Assembly: GCA_023387735.1 (NCBI GenBank)
Contig: JAEWHP010000015.1
Location: forward strand, 62,001 to 126,000
Length of the DNA: 64,000 nucleotides
Direction: 5' to 3'
Origin: Pseudomonadota bacterium
GTDB taxonomy: Bacteria > Pseudomonadota > Alphaproteobacteria > Rhizobiales > Xanthobacteraceae
Of this stretch, positions 34,090 to 43,408 are shown piece by piece (positions within the stretch are counted from its first letter, which is position 1; each line of letters opens with the position of its first letter). The notes beneath the pieces were generated by a model, which searched no databases, had not been told where the DNA came from, and was given only the letters and a program-made list of their open reading frames with translations. The position numbers and the translations under genes are program-made.

Positions 34090-35919
34090 CTAGAACGGAA
34101 GAAAAATGGGAACGAGCAGCACGCTCACGATGGCGGCAATAATCGAGAACGGCGTGCCCACCTTGACGAAATCGCCGAAACTGTATTGCCCGGGACCCAC
34201 GACCAGCGTGTTCACCGGCGAGGAGATCGGCGTCATGAAAGCCGTTGAAGCCGCCAGCGCGATGATCATGGCGAACGGATAGGGCGAGGCGCCGAGGTCC
34301 TTGGCGATGGCCAGCGCTACCGGCGCCATCAGGACGGCGGTGGCGGTGTTGGAGATGAACAGGCCCAGTGCGGCGGTAATGACGAACAGGGTCGCCAAGA
34401 CCAGGCGCGGCGCGGCTTCTCCGACCAGGCCGACGACGGCGTCGGCGGCAAGATCGACCCCTCCGGTCCGCTGCAGCGCCAGCGAGAACGGCAGCATGCC
34501 GACGATCAGGATCAGGGTCTTCCAACTGATGGAACGATAGGCGCTGTTGAAATCGACGCAGCCCAGAAGCCCCATCAGCAGGCAGCCGATCAGCGCGGCC
34601 TGGACGTTCGGCACGAGGCCGCTGACCATCAGCACGACCACCAGGGCGAGCACGGCGAGCGCGTGCGGCGCCAGCTGCGCCGCAGGAAGGACTTCCTCCA
34701 GCTCGACCGGCATGTTCAGGACGACCGCGTCCTCGGTGTGGGACTGGAGCTGCCGGATGTCGGACCAGAAGCCGATCAACAAGAGCGTGTCTCCGACCTT
34801 CAACCTCTCCTCCGACAGGTCGCCCATGACGACCTTGTTGCCGTGCCGCAACCCGATGACGGTGAGGCCGTACTCGGAGCGAAGACGGGCTTCGCGCACG
34901 CTCTGGCCGATCAACGCGGATTCGGCCGGCAGGATGACCTCCGCCGTGCCGATCTCCTGCGAGCGATCGGAAAAGTAACTGCCGATATCCCCGAGCGGCA
35001 GCGGCTCGAGCTTGAGGGATTGCCACAATGCGCTGGCGCCGTCGTTGGAGATGTCGACGTCCGCGAGCAGGATGTCGTCGGCCTGCAGTTCGGTCTGCGC
35101 GGTGGGACGGAGCACGCGCGCGGCAAACCCGGTCCCACGCTCGATGGCGAGAAGGTTCACGCCCGCAGAGCGAAGCGACAGTTCGGCGAGACGCTTGCCG
35201 GCCAGCGCCGAGCCGGCATGGATGCGGCCGCGCTTTTCGCGATCGGCGAGGCCGTATTGCTCGATCCAGCGCTGAAGGCTTGGGCGTTGGTCCCCCTTTG
35301 TTGGCGAACTTTTCCCGGGGAGCAGGCCGCGTGCGACGAGCATGTAGACGATGCCGAGTACCAGCAGCGGCAGCCCGAACGGGGTGAAGCTGAAGAAGTT
35401 GAATCCTTGCGCGCCCTGCCGGATCAATTCGGCGTTCACCACCAGGTTGGGCGCCGTTGCCACCAGCGTCAGCATGCCGCTGATGAGCGCGGCGAAACTC
35501 AGCGGCATCATCAGCCGGCTCGGCGCCATGCCGCGGTTTTGCGCGATGCGCAGCACCACCGGGATGAAAATCGCGACGACGGCGGTCGAACTCATCAGGG
35601 AGCCGAGGCCGCCGACGGCCGCCATCAGCAGGATCAGCAGACGGTTCTCGCTGTTGCCGGCCGTGGCATCGAGCCAATCGCCGAGCCGTCGCGCGACGCC
35701 GGTCCGCACCAGGCCTTCGCCGATGACGAACAACGCAGCGATCAGGATGATCGATGAATCGGCAAACCCCGCCAGCGCTTCGTTCATGGTGACGACGCCG
35801 GTAAAGGGCATCGCGACCATCACCAGCAGCGCGACGGCGTCCATCCGGGGCCGGTTGACGACGAACATCGCGATCGCGGCTGCGAGCATGAGCAGGATGA
35901 GGGCGAGTTCGAAACTCAT
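34090..35919 (-). CDS. SLC13-family permease with two RCK_C (TrkA-C) domains
   Basis: A 609-residue inner-membrane protein. Hydrophobic segments fill residues about 1-200 and 395-609, matching the two halves of the SLC13/ArsB-like anion:cation symporter fold (for example SLMSSTAVVAIFIPVVL and FISNTATAVLMAPVALAIA). Between them two cytoplasmic RCK_C domains are seen (AGSALAGKRLAELSLRSAGV and ESALIGQSVREARLRSEYGL). The family moves sulfate, dicarboxylates or other anions, and RCK_C domains bind ligands or nucleotides. AGAGGTCCTG directly before the ATG at 35919 fixes the start. It is monocistronic, and the substrate is unknown. Confidence 0.85.
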   Translation of the reverse strand: MSFELALILLMLAAAIAMFVVNRPRMDAVALLVMVAMPFTGVVTMNEALAGFADSSIILIAALFVIGEGLVRTGVARRLGDWLDATAGNSENRLLILLMAAVGGLGSLMSSTAVVAIFIPVVLRIAQNRGMAPSRLMMPLSFAALISGMLTLVATAPNLVVNAELIRQGAQGFNFFSFTPFGLPLLVLGIVYMLVARGLLPGKSSPTKGDQRPSLQRWIEQYGLADREKRGRIHAGSALAGKRLAELSLRSAGVNLLAIERGTGFAARVLRPTAQTELQADDILLADVDISNDGASALWQSLKLEPLPLGDIGSYFSDRSQEIGTAEVILPAESALIGQSVREARLRSEYGLTVIGLRHGNKVVMGDLSEERLKVGDTLLLIGFWSDIRQLQSHTEDAVVLNMPVELEEVLPAAQLAPHALAVLALVVVLMVSGLVPNVQAALIGCLLMGLLGCVDFNSAYRSISWKTLILIVGMLPFSLALQRTGGVDLAADAVVGLVGEAAPRLVLATLFVITAALGLFISNTATAVLMAPVALAIAKDLGASPYPFAMIIALAASTAFMTPISSPVNTLVVGPGQYSFGDFVKVGTPFSIIAAIVSVLLVPIFLPF

Positions 35920-36059
35920 CAGGACCTCTTTCCATCGGCGGCGGTGCCTAGCCACCGATCTGCAAGTTGGCTACCGTCGTTCATCGTAGAGGGTGTCGGG
36001 CGCTCAGACCATCGAGCCCGCCAGATGCAATGGAGTCAATCCGGTCGCAGGAGGCTCGT

Positions 36060-36947
36060 ATGGCGAAAATCGGCATCGTCCACACCACCGAATACACCTA
36101 CCGCAACCCGGTGGGCCTGCTGCGGCATAAACTGATGGTGCGGCCGGACGAGAGCCACGATCTTCGCCTGCACAGTGCGATGCTGAAGGTCGAGCCGGAG
36201 CCGAGGGCGGTCTACTGGAAGCACGACGTCTTCAACAATTCCATCTGCTACCTCGAATGGCCGGACGCGCTCAGGACCAAGCGGCTCAGCATCGTGTCGA
36301 CGCTCGACATGACGCATCATCCCGATGGCCAGCCGCTTCCTCGCTACAGCCTGGATGCGACCGCCGAGGCATTTCCTTTTTCCTACGCCGCCCATGAGAT
36401 CCCGGACCTCGCGCGCCTCGCCGAACGCCAGATGCCGGATCCCGAGCGAAGCGTCGACGCCTGGGCCCGTCGTGTGGTGTCGGAAGTGGAAGGCAAGCAG
36501 ACGCTACGCGTGCTGGAAGCGATGACGCTCGCGATCAAGAAGGAATTCCGCTACAACGCCCGCTACGAGGAGGGCACGCAGACCGCTGCCCGGACGCTGG
36601 CGCTCGGCTCCGGCACCTGTCGCGACTTTGCGGTGCTGATGATGGAGGCGCTTCGGAGTTTTGGCCTCGCGACGCGTTTCGTCACCGGCTATCTGTACGA
36701 CGATTCCTCCGGCACGACGGTGGGCGGCGGCAGCACGCACGCCTGGTGCAGCGTCTATCTGCCCGGCGCCGGCTGGACCGAGTACGATCCGACCAATGGC
36801 CTGATTGCCGGCGCCAACCTGATCCGCGTCGGCGCGACCCGGGAGGCGGAGCAGGCAAGCCCGATATCTGGCGGCTTCGTCGGCAACGCGGACGACCCGA
36901 TCGGGCTGCATGTCGACGTATCGGTGCATGCCGCACCGGTAGCTTGA
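36060..36947 (+). CDS. Transglutaminase-like cysteine-protease-family protein
   Basis: A 295-residue protein with an N-terminal beta domain (IVHTTEYTYRNPVGLLRHKL) and a transglutaminase-like core. The catalytic triad is visible as C187 in GSGTCRDFAVLMMEAL, H227 in GGSTHAWCSVYLPGAGW and D243 in EYDPTNG. Such bacterial proteins are probably peptidases or amide hydrolases; true substrates are rarely known. GCAGGAGGCTCGT precedes the ATG at 36060. No signal peptide is seen, so it is cytoplasmic. Confidence 0.85.
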   Translation: MAKIGIVHTTEYTYRNPVGLLRHKLMVRPDESHDLRLHSAMLKVEPEPRAVYWKHDVFNNSICYLEWPDALRTKRLSIVSTLDMTHHPDGQPLPRYSLDATAEAFPFSYAAHEIPDLARLAERQMPDPERSVDAWARRVVSEVEGKQTLRVLEAMTLAIKKEFRYNARYEEGTQTAARTLALGSGTCRDFAVLMMEALRSFGLATRFVTGYLYDDSSGTTVGGGSTHAWCSVYLPGAGWTEYDPTNGLIAGANLIRVGATREAEQASPISGGFVGNADDPIGLHVDVSVHAAPVA

Positions 36948-36960
36948 ACGGGCGCGATGA

Positions 36961-37173
36961 TCATTCCGGCCGTGACTGTTCACTCGGCGTCAAAGCGGCT
37001 ATCGCGGACCAGCGCTCGTCAAAGTTTGCGGCCGCAAGCTCGCTCGCGTCGACCGTGGAGCCTTTCGAGAAAATGGCGCCGTCGGTCGGGTGGGGCTTCT
37101 TGCTGATAGCGGTGGTGGCGACAGCGAGCAGGGCGATGGCCACGAACCCGGTAATCCTTCGATGCTTTGTCAT
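36961..37173 (-). CDS. Small secreted or membrane-anchored protein of unknown function
   Basis: A 70-residue protein. MTKHRRITGFVAIALLAVAT is a signal peptide or single membrane anchor, followed by a short polar part (SKKPHPTDGAIFSKGSTVDA). TCAGGAGGTTCGG before the ATG at 37173 is a strong ribosome-binding site and fixes this start over a longer frame. It lies 171 bases downstream of the serine hydrolase gene on the same strand. Function is unknown. Confidence 0.55.
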   Translation of the reverse strand: MTKHRRITGFVAIALLAVATTAISKKPHPTDGAIFSKGSTVDASELAAANFDERWSAIAALTPSEQSRPE

Positions 37174-37344
37174 CCGAACCTCCTGAAGGTCCCAAGCCCA
37201 TTCTGGGTCGAGGGAACGCCGCGAAGGTCCAACAAGTGGGACAGCGGGTATGTGACGAAGCGCACAGATCGGATAAGGGTGCCTTCCAACGCGCCTGGCC
37301 GGCATGAGGCCGGCCAGACATGGCGGGAATAAACGGCGAGACTT

Positions 37345-38547
37345 CTACCGCTCGCCGTTCACGAGCCGATAGGCACCGCGCTCGAACGTGTCGTAGGTCG
37401 CCAGCGCCTTGGCGTCGGCGAACGGCAGGTATTGCATCATGATCACGCCGGCGATGCCGCGGGCGGGATCGATCCAGAAGTAGGTATTGTTGATGCCGCC
37501 CCAGCTCAGGCTGCCGGGGGAGCGCTTGCCCGGCACCTGGTCGGCGGTGATGAGAAAGCCGAGTCCCCATTTGTCGCGGCCGTCGGCGATGAAGGTGAAG
37601 TCGGCGCTGCGCGGCAGCGCGCTCTTGTGCGCGGGGACCGTGACGGCACCGATGTGGTTCTCTCCCATCAGCGTCACCGTCTCGGCCTTGAGCACGCGCG
37701 CGCCGTCCAGCGCGCCGCCGTTGAGCAGCATGCGCACGAAGCGGCCGTAGTCGTCGGCGGTCGAGGCGAGGCCGCCGCCGCCGATCGGCGCTGCGATGGT
37801 GAGCCCGAGTTGCGGCTCCTGCAATTCGACGGCGCCGTCCATGCGCTCGCCGCCGCGCTGCTGTTGCGCGACGAGACGCGGTCCCTTTGCTTCCGGCACG
37901 TTGTAGGAGGTGTCGTCCATCCCGAGCGGAGCAAAGATGTGCTGGCGGAAATACGCTTCCAGCTTCTGGCCGGACACCACCTCGACCAGCCTGCCGACGA
38001 CGTCGGTGCTGGTGCTGTAGTGCCAGCGCTCGCCGGGATCGAACAGCAGCGGGCCGCCGAATGGATAGGTCTCGCCGGCGCGCGGCCTGAAATCGCGCCA
38101 GATCTCGCTGGTGAAGGGATAGGCCAGTCCCGAGGTGTGCGTCAGGAAGTGCCGGACGGTGGCCGGCCGCGATGCCGGACGCAGCACATAGGCGCCGGTC
38201 GCGGCGTCGAAGGATTCGAACACCTGCAGGCCTGCGAGTTCAGGCAGGTATTTTTCGGCCGGGTCGTCGAGGCCGACGCGGCCTTGCTCGACCAGCTGCA
38301 TCAATGCCACCGAGGCGATCGGCTTGGTCATCGAGGCGATACGGAACAGCGCGTCCGCCGTGAGCGGACGTCCGGTCGCGACATCGGCGACGCCGAAGGC
38401 GCTTTGATAGAGGACGCGCTTGCGATCGGTGACCAGCGCGACCACGCCCGGCACGTCCTTGCGCTCGACCGCCTCGCGCAGGTTGGTGTCGAGCGCTACG
38501 CCCGCGGGTGAATTTTGCGCACTTGCGGTGCCGTCGAACGCAGTCAT
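37345..38547 (-). CDS. Serine hydrolase of the class C beta-lactamase / esterase family
   Basis: A 400-residue protein with the penicillin-binding-protein-like fold. The nucleophile motif S72-M-T-K75 (IASMTKP) and Y177-S-T in RWHYSTS are the SxxK and YxN-type motifs; SWGG near the C-terminus stands for the third. Lactamase activity is uncertain: many such proteins (EstB-like) are esterases or D-aminopeptidases. No clear signal peptide is present, so it may act in the cytoplasm. It lies 6 bases after the FAH-family gene and is probably co-translated with it. Confidence 0.85.
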   Translation of the reverse strand: MTAFDGTASAQNSPAGVALDTNLREAVERKDVPGVVALVTDRKRVLYQSAFGVADVATGRPLTADALFRIASMTKPIASVALMQLVEQGRVGLDDPAEKYLPELAGLQVFESFDAATGAYVLRPASRPATVRHFLTHTSGLAYPFTSEIWRDFRPRAGETYPFGGPLLFDPGERWHYSTSTDVVGRLVEVVSGQKLEAYFRQHIFAPLGMDDTSYNVPEAKGPRLVAQQQRGGERMDGAVELQEPQLGLTIAAPIGGGGLASTADDYGRFVRMLLNGGALDGARVLKAETVTLMGENHIGAVTVPAHKSALPRSADFTFIADGRDKWGLGFLITADQVPGKRSPGSLSWGGINNTYFWIDPARGIAGVIMMQYLPFADAKALATYDTFERGAYRLVNGER

Positions 38548-38553
38548 TCCAAG

Positions 38554-39255
38554 CTATTCCGGATTGCCGATGTTCACCTTCAGCGTGCCGACGCCGTCGA
38601 CGCCGCATTCGAGCTTGTCGCCGGGCTTGAGCTGGGAGACGCCGGCGGGCGTGCCCGTCATGATGATGTCGCCGGCGGCGAGCTTCACCTGCTGCGAAAG
38701 CTGCCAGATGATTTCAGGCACATTCCAGATCAGCTCGGTGAGGTCGCCCTTCTGCGTCTCGGTGCCGTTCACGGTCAGCCAGATCTTGCCCTTGGCGGGG
38801 TGGCCGATCTTCGCGGCGGGCTGGATCGCGGAGCAGGGCGCGGAATAGTCGAACGACTTGCCGATCTCCCACGGCCGCTCCTTCTTGCGCGAGGCGATCT
38901 GCAGGTCGCGGCGGGTGAGGTCGATGCCGACCGCGTAGCCGTAGACATGGTCGAGCGCCTTGTCGGCGGGGATGTTGAGCCCGCCGCTCTTCATGGCGAC
39001 AATCAGCTCGACCTCGTGATGCAGGTCCTTGGTCAGCGGCGGATAGGGAATGGTGGCACCATCAGGCACCAGCATGTCGGCGTGCTTGGCGAAGAAGAAC
39101 GGCGGCGCGCGCTCGTCATTGCCCATCTCGCGGATGTGCTCGAGATAGTTGCGCCCGACGCACCAGATGCGGCGAACCGGGTAGGAGCCGGTCTCGCCGA
39201 CGACGGGAAGCGAGGCTTGCGGGGGAGCGGGAATGACGTAGGAGGCTGCGGTCAT
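38554..39255 (-). CDS. Fumarylacetoacetate hydrolase family protein
   Basis: A 233-residue FAH-fold enzyme. Landmarks are WCVGRNYLEH, FFFAKHADMLVPDG, the metal-binding glutamates in HHEVELIV, YAVGIDLTRRDLQ with the Asp ligand, and DIIMTGTPAGVSQLKPGD. The family cleaves C-C bonds or decarboxylates/hydrates 2-keto acids in aromatic breakdown; fumarylpyruvate hydrolase is a frequent annotation. It lies between an ABC exporter gene and the serine hydrolase, all on the minus strand. The exact reaction is not fixed by sequence. Confidence 0.88.
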   Translation of the reverse strand: MTAASYVIPAPPQASLPVVGETGSYPVRRIWCVGRNYLEHIREMGNDERAPPFFFAKHADMLVPDGATIPYPPLTKDLHHEVELIVAMKSGGLNIPADKALDHVYGYAVGIDLTRRDLQIASRKKERPWEIGKSFDYSAPCSAIQPAAKIGHPAKGKIWLTVNGTETQKGDLTELIWNVPEIIWQLSQQVKLAAGDIIMTGTPAGVSQLKPGDKLECGVDGVGTLKVNIGNPE

Positions 39256-39296
39256 GAAAGGGTCTCGACGGGTTGCAGTTGGAAATGATGGAAGCC

Positions 39297-41117
39297 TTAT
39301 GCGGTTGCGCTGATCGGCGCCAGGTTGGGTGTGCCGCCGCCGCGCTGCTGCAGGCGGAAGAACGAGGCGTAACGGCCGCCGCGGCGCAAGAGATCGTCGT
39401 GCTGGCCGCGCTCGACGATCTCGCCGGCCTCAACGACCAGAATGGCGTCGGCATGCATGATGGTGTGCAGGCGGTGGGCGATGACGATGGTGGTGCGGTT
39501 CTGGCAGAGATGCTCGATCGCCTCCTGCACGGCTTTTTCGGATTCCGAATCCAGCGCGGCGGTGGCTTCATCGAGCAGGATGATCGGCGCGTTCTTGACC
39601 AATGCCCGGGCAACCGCGATGCGCTGGCGCTGCCCGCCGGAGAGCTGCGTGCCGTGCTCGCCGACCGGGGTGTCGTAGCCCAGCGGAAAACCCATGATGA
39701 AGTCGTGCGCGCAGGCCGCCTTCGCGGCCGCGACGATCTCGTCCCGGGTGGCGCCGACCTTGCCGAACGCGATGTTGGCGCCGATGGTGTCGCGGAACAG
39801 GTAGACATCCTGCCCGACATAGCCGGTCTGGGCGCGCAGCGAATGCCGCGACACGTCGGAGATCGTCTGGCCGTCGATCAGGATCGCGCCGCCATTGACC
39901 TCGTAGAGCCGCAGCAGCAGCGCCAGCACGGTGGATTTGCCGCCGCCGGACGGTCCGACCAGCGCCGTGGTCTTGCCGGGTTCGGCGACGAAACTCATGC
40001 GGCGCAGCACCGGCTCGCTTGCCCGGTAGCCGAACGTGACGTCGCGGAACTCGACGCGGGCATCGCTCAGTTTCAGCGCCGGCTTGTCAGAGTCATCAGG
40101 CTCGCTCGGCGGGCTGTCGACGATTTCCAGCAGCTTGCGCGCGCCGATCAGGTTGCTGTTGAGCTCGATGTTGAGCCGCGCCAGCCGCTTGGCCGGCTCG
40201 TAAGCCAGCAGGAACGCGGTCAGGAACGAGAAGAACTGCCCGGGAGAGGCGCCCATCGCGACCACGCGGTAGCCGCCATACATCAGGCCACCTGCGATCG
40301 CGAAACCGCCGAGCGTTTCCATCAGCGGACTGGAGCGGTTGGACACGCGCGCCATCTTGTTGGCGTTGCGCTCGACCGCGGTGATGCTGGCGTCGATGCG
40401 CTCGCGCATCGCCTGTTCGAGCGTGAACGCCTTCACCGTGCGGATGCCCTGCAGCGATTCCTGCATCGTCTCCATGATGTCGGCGGTGCCGGAAAACTGG
40501 TTGTGGGCAAGGCCCTTGATGCGCTTCACCAGCTTGCGCAGCACGATCATCGCCGGCGGCGCCACCGCAAAGCCGAGCAGCGCCATCATCGGATCGGTCA
40601 TCACCATGACGGTGACGAGCGCGATCAGCGACAGCAGGTCGCGCCCGATGGCGTTGATCAGGAGATTGAGCACCTGCGTCACCGACGTGGCGCCGGCGGT
40701 CAGCCGCGCCAAAAATTCCGAGGAATGCCGCTCGGAGAAGAACGCGATATTCTCGCTCATCAGCTTGGCGAACAGCGCCCGCTGGTTGTTGGCGAGGATG
40801 GCGTTGCCGATCTGCGACAGAATCACGGTGTGCCCGTAGGTCGCCGCACCCTTGACGGTGAAGATGACGATGGTGACCAGCGACAGGATCGCGATGCCGC
40901 GCACGTCCTTGTCGACATAGGCCTTGTTGATGACTTCGCCGAGCAGATAGGCGGCACCGGCCGTGGTCGCCGCCGCGACCGCCATCAGCGCGAAGGCCAG
41001 CAAATAGCGCCGCCAGTAGGCCAGCCCCTGTTCGGCGACCAGACGGCGGATCAGGATCGCCGCGCCATAGGGGTCGTCGGTGATTTTACGGGGCGTTTCG
41101 CTTGGAAGGTCGGTCAT
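39297..41117 (-). CDS. MsbA-like ABC exporter (membrane and ATPase fused)
   Basis: A 606-residue half-transporter. Six membrane segments fill residues about 25-330, followed by an ATPase with Walker A VGPSGGGKST, signature LSGGQRQRIAVARAL and Walker B IILLDEATAALDSES. This matches the lipid A flippase MsbA and related multidrug exporters. Its nearness to the LPS region (galE is next) supports a lipid A-core or other lipid export role, but multidrug export cannot be excluded. It ends 42 bases before the FAH-family gene. Confidence 0.88.
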   Translation of the reverse strand: MTDLPSETPRKITDDPYGAAILIRRLVAEQGLAYWRRYLLAFALMAVAAATTAGAAYLLGEVINKAYVDKDVRGIAILSLVTIVIFTVKGAATYGHTVILSQIGNAILANNQRALFAKLMSENIAFFSERHSSEFLARLTAGATSVTQVLNLLINAIGRDLLSLIALVTVMVMTDPMMALLGFAVAPPAMIVLRKLVKRIKGLAHNQFSGTADIMETMQESLQGIRTVKAFTLEQAMRERIDASITAVERNANKMARVSNRSSPLMETLGGFAIAGGLMYGGYRVVAMGASPGQFFSFLTAFLLAYEPAKRLARLNIELNSNLIGARKLLEIVDSPPSEPDDSDKPALKLSDARVEFRDVTFGYRASEPVLRRMSFVAEPGKTTALVGPSGGGKSTVLALLLRLYEVNGGAILIDGQTISDVSRHSLRAQTGYVGQDVYLFRDTIGANIAFGKVGATRDEIVAAAKAACAHDFIMGFPLGYDTPVGEHGTQLSGGQRQRIAVARALVKNAPIILLDEATAALDSESEKAVQEAIEHLCQNRTTIVIAHRLHTIMHADAILVVEAGEIVERGQHDDLLRRGGRYASFFRLQQRGGGTPNLAPISATA

Positions 41118-41224
41118 CCGCGTTCCATTGACGGCACCTGGCCGATGGGCCAGCGCGTCAGGGCTGCTTCGATGCCTCCATGCCTGCTAAAGCAGGGTTT
41201 TTCAAGCCAAATAAGTGCTTGATT

Positions 41225-42235
41225 TCACGCCGATTGCGCCTGCTGCGGAACGCCGCGTTCGCGGAGCAGCTTCTCTTCCCAGATCAGCGCGTGGGCGGCG
41301 ATGGTGTCGAGATCGTCATAGCGCGGCTTCCAGTCCAGCGTGGTACGGAAGCGGCTGGTATCGGCGACCATGGTCATGATGTCGCCGGGCCGCCGCGGCG
41401 CATACTGGACCGCGAAATTGCTCGACGAGACCCGACGCACCGCCTCCAGCGTTTCGAGCACGGAGTAGCCGCGGCCGTAGCCGCAGTTCAGTGTGACCGA
41501 GCTGCCGCCGCCGCGCAGATACGAAAGCGCTGCGCGATGCGCCTGCGCCAGATCCGAGACGTGGATGAAATCGCGGATGCAACTGCCGTCCCGGGTCGGA
41601 TAGTCCGTTCCGAACACGTCGACCTTGGCGCGTTGTCCGGTCGCGGCTTCAACGGCGATCTTCAGGAGATGCGTCGCGCCGACGGTGGCGAGTCCGACGC
41701 GCCCGAACGGATCGGCGCCGGCGACGTTGAAATAGCGCAGCACGACATAGTTCATGTCATGGGCGCCGGCGACGTCGTGCAGCATGATCTCGGTCATGAG
41801 CTTGGAGGAGCCGTAGGGCGACATCGGCCGCGTTGGCGCATGTTCGGGGACCGGCACCTGTTCGGGATTGCCGTAGACGGCAGCCGTCGATGAAAAGATG
41901 AAGCGCTTGACGCCACCCTTGACCGCGGCGTTCAGGAGGCTCCGCGTCGTCATGGTGTTGTTGCGGTAATAGCCGAGCGGGTCGCGCATCGAGTCCGGGA
42001 CCACGACGGAGCCTGCGAAATGGATGATGCTCTCGACGCCGTGCTGGGCGATCACGCCCTCGACGAGGTTTTCGTCGCCGGCATCGCCGATGAACAGCGG
42101 CACGCCTTCGGGCAGGAAGCTGGAAAATCCGGTGGACAAATTGTCGACCACGACGACGCTTTCGCGGGCTTCTACCAGCGCATGAACCATGTGGCTGCCG
42201 ATATAGCCGGCGCCACCGGTGACGAGCACGGTCAT
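41225..42235 (-). CDS. galE: UDP-glucose 4-epimerase
   Basis: A 336-residue extended SDR enzyme interconverting UDP-glucose and UDP-galactose. GGAGYIG at residues 7-13 binds NAD. FSSTAAVYGNPEQVPVPE supplies the active-site Ser, YGSSK the Tyr/Lys pair, and DGSCIRDFIHVSDLAQAH the substrate-binding loop. The ATG at 42235 is the family start; GGGAGAG lies 9 bases before it. An 11-base perfect inverted repeat in the leader overlaps this region. It is divergent from the GT4 glycosyltransferase gene and is the first gene of the surface polysaccharide region. Confidence 0.93.
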   Translation of the reverse strand: MTVLVTGGAGYIGSHMVHALVEARESVVVVDNLSTGFSSFLPEGVPLFIGDAGDENLVEGVIAQHGVESIIHFAGSVVVPDSMRDPLGYYRNNTMTTRSLLNAAVKGGVKRFIFSSTAAVYGNPEQVPVPEHAPTRPMSPYGSSKLMTEIMLHDVAGAHDMNYVVLRYFNVAGADPFGRVGLATVGATHLLKIAVEAATGQRAKVDVFGTDYPTRDGSCIRDFIHVSDLAQAHRAALSYLRGGGSSVTLNCGYGRGYSVLETLEAVRRVSSSNFAVQYAPRRPGDIMTMVADTSRFRTTLDWKPRYDDLDTIAAHALIWEEKLLRERGVPQQAQSA

Positions 42236-42311
42236 CAGTTCAACTCTCCCATTTATTGGGCGCGATGCTAGGCAGGACCGGTGAAGAGGGAGTTTCGGTG
42301 GAGTTGAACTG
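42236..42311 (-). promoter_or_regulatory. Leader inverted repeat abutting the galE start codon
   Basis: CAGTTCAACTC (42236-42246) and GAGTTGAACTG (42301-42311) are perfect 11-base inverted copies separated by 54 bases. In the galE transcript, the second arm covers the bases just before the start codon and part of the GGGAGAG ribosome-binding site. Folding could hide the start, or the repeat could be a DNA element shared with the divergent GT4 gene. Confidence 0.45.
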
Positions 42312-42361
42312 GCCACTATGCTTAATGTTGCGTATAGGAGCGTTCGGAAACGGAGCCGGGC

Positions 42362-43408
42362 GTGCCCATCGACAACAATTCCAGCCGCGATCTGCAACTG
42401 ATCGTGCCGAATCTGCACAGGCGTTACTCGGGCGTCACGGCGACCAACCGCATGGTGGCGCCGAGGCTTGCCCGGATGTACCGGGCGGCGTGGCTCGGGC
42501 CGCACGCGCCCGACGGCATCGCGCGCATGGGATTTGCGGATATCTTGAAACTCTGGCGCCGCCGCACGCCGTTGATCTGGCACGCGCGGCGCAATGACGA
42601 GATGATTGCCGGCGTCCTGCTGCGCGCGTTCGGCTGGCCGCTGAAACTCGTGTTCACTTCTGCTGCGCAGCGGCATCACACCTGGCTGACGCGCTGGCTG
42701 ATCCGGCAGATGGACGCGATCATCGCGACGTCGGAACTGTCAGCCTCGTTTCTCATGCGCGACGCCACCGTGGTGATGCACGGCGTCGACACCGATCGCT
42801 ACGCGCCGCCGGTCGATTGCGCGGCGGCGTTTGCCGAGGCGAAACTGCCCGGTCGCTATGCGATCGGGTGCTTTGGTCGCGTGCGCGCGCAGAAGGGCAC
42901 TGACGTGTTCGTCGCGGCGATGTGCCGCCTGCTGCCGCGCTATCCTGATTTTACGGCCGTCATCGTCGGCGCCGTGGTGCCGGAGCAGCAGGGCTTTGCC
43001 AACGGGCTGAAGAAGCAAATCGAGGCCGCCGGGCTGCAGTCGCGCGTCGTCATCACGGGCGAACTCGAGATCGAGGACGTGCAGCGCTGGTACCAGCGGC
43101 TGACGATCTACGCCTTTACCTCGCGCAACGAGGGTTTCGGGCTGACGCTGATCGAGGCGATGTCGTCAGGCGCGGCGCTGGTGGCGGCGCGGGCGGGCGC
43201 GGCCGAATTCGTGGTCGAGGACGGCGTCACCGGCGTGCTGGTCCCGCCGGGCGACGTCGATGCGCTGGCCGCCGCGCTGGAACCCTTGATGCGCGACCCG
43301 GCGTCGGCGAATGCGATGGGGGCGCGGGCGAGAGAACGTGTACTGCAGAAATTCAGCCTGGATGCCGAGGCGGACGCGATCGCCGCGGTCTACACTACCC
43401 TGGTCTGA
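42362..43408 (+). CDS. GT4-family glycosyltransferase, probably LPS core
   Basis: A 348-residue GT-B glycosyltransferase. FGRVRAQKGTDVFVAAM begins the nucleotide-sugar-binding half, and EGFGLTLIEAMSSG is the E-x7-E motif of family 4. The N-terminus (LIVPNLHRRYSGVTATNR) resembles LpcC-type mannosyltransferases of the rhizobial core. The start is GTG at 42362, which gives the usual length. It is divergent from galE, and its 3' end overlaps the convergent gmhB gene by 19 bases. The sugar added is unknown. Confidence 0.87.
   Translation: MPIDNNSSRDLQLIVPNLHRRYSGVTATNRMVAPRLARMYRAAWLGPHAPDGIARMGFADILKLWRRRTPLIWHARRNDEMIAGVLLRAFGWPLKLVFTSAAQRHHTWLTRWLIRQMDAIIATSELSASFLMRDATVVMHGVDTDRYAPPVDCAAAFAEAKLPGRYAIGCFGRVRAQKGTDVFVAAMCRLLPRYPDFTAVIVGAVVPEQQGFANGLKKQIEAAGLQSRVVITGELEIEDVQRWYQRLTIYAFTSRNEGFGLTLIEAMSSGAALVAARAGAAEFVVEDGVTGVLVPPGDVDALAAALEPLMRDPASANAMGARARERVLQKFSLDAEADAIAAVYTTLV

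Noticed and set aside
39273..41222. Plus-strand open frame of about 650 codons
   Set aside because: It is antisense to the MsbA-like exporter gene, which has all ABC motifs.
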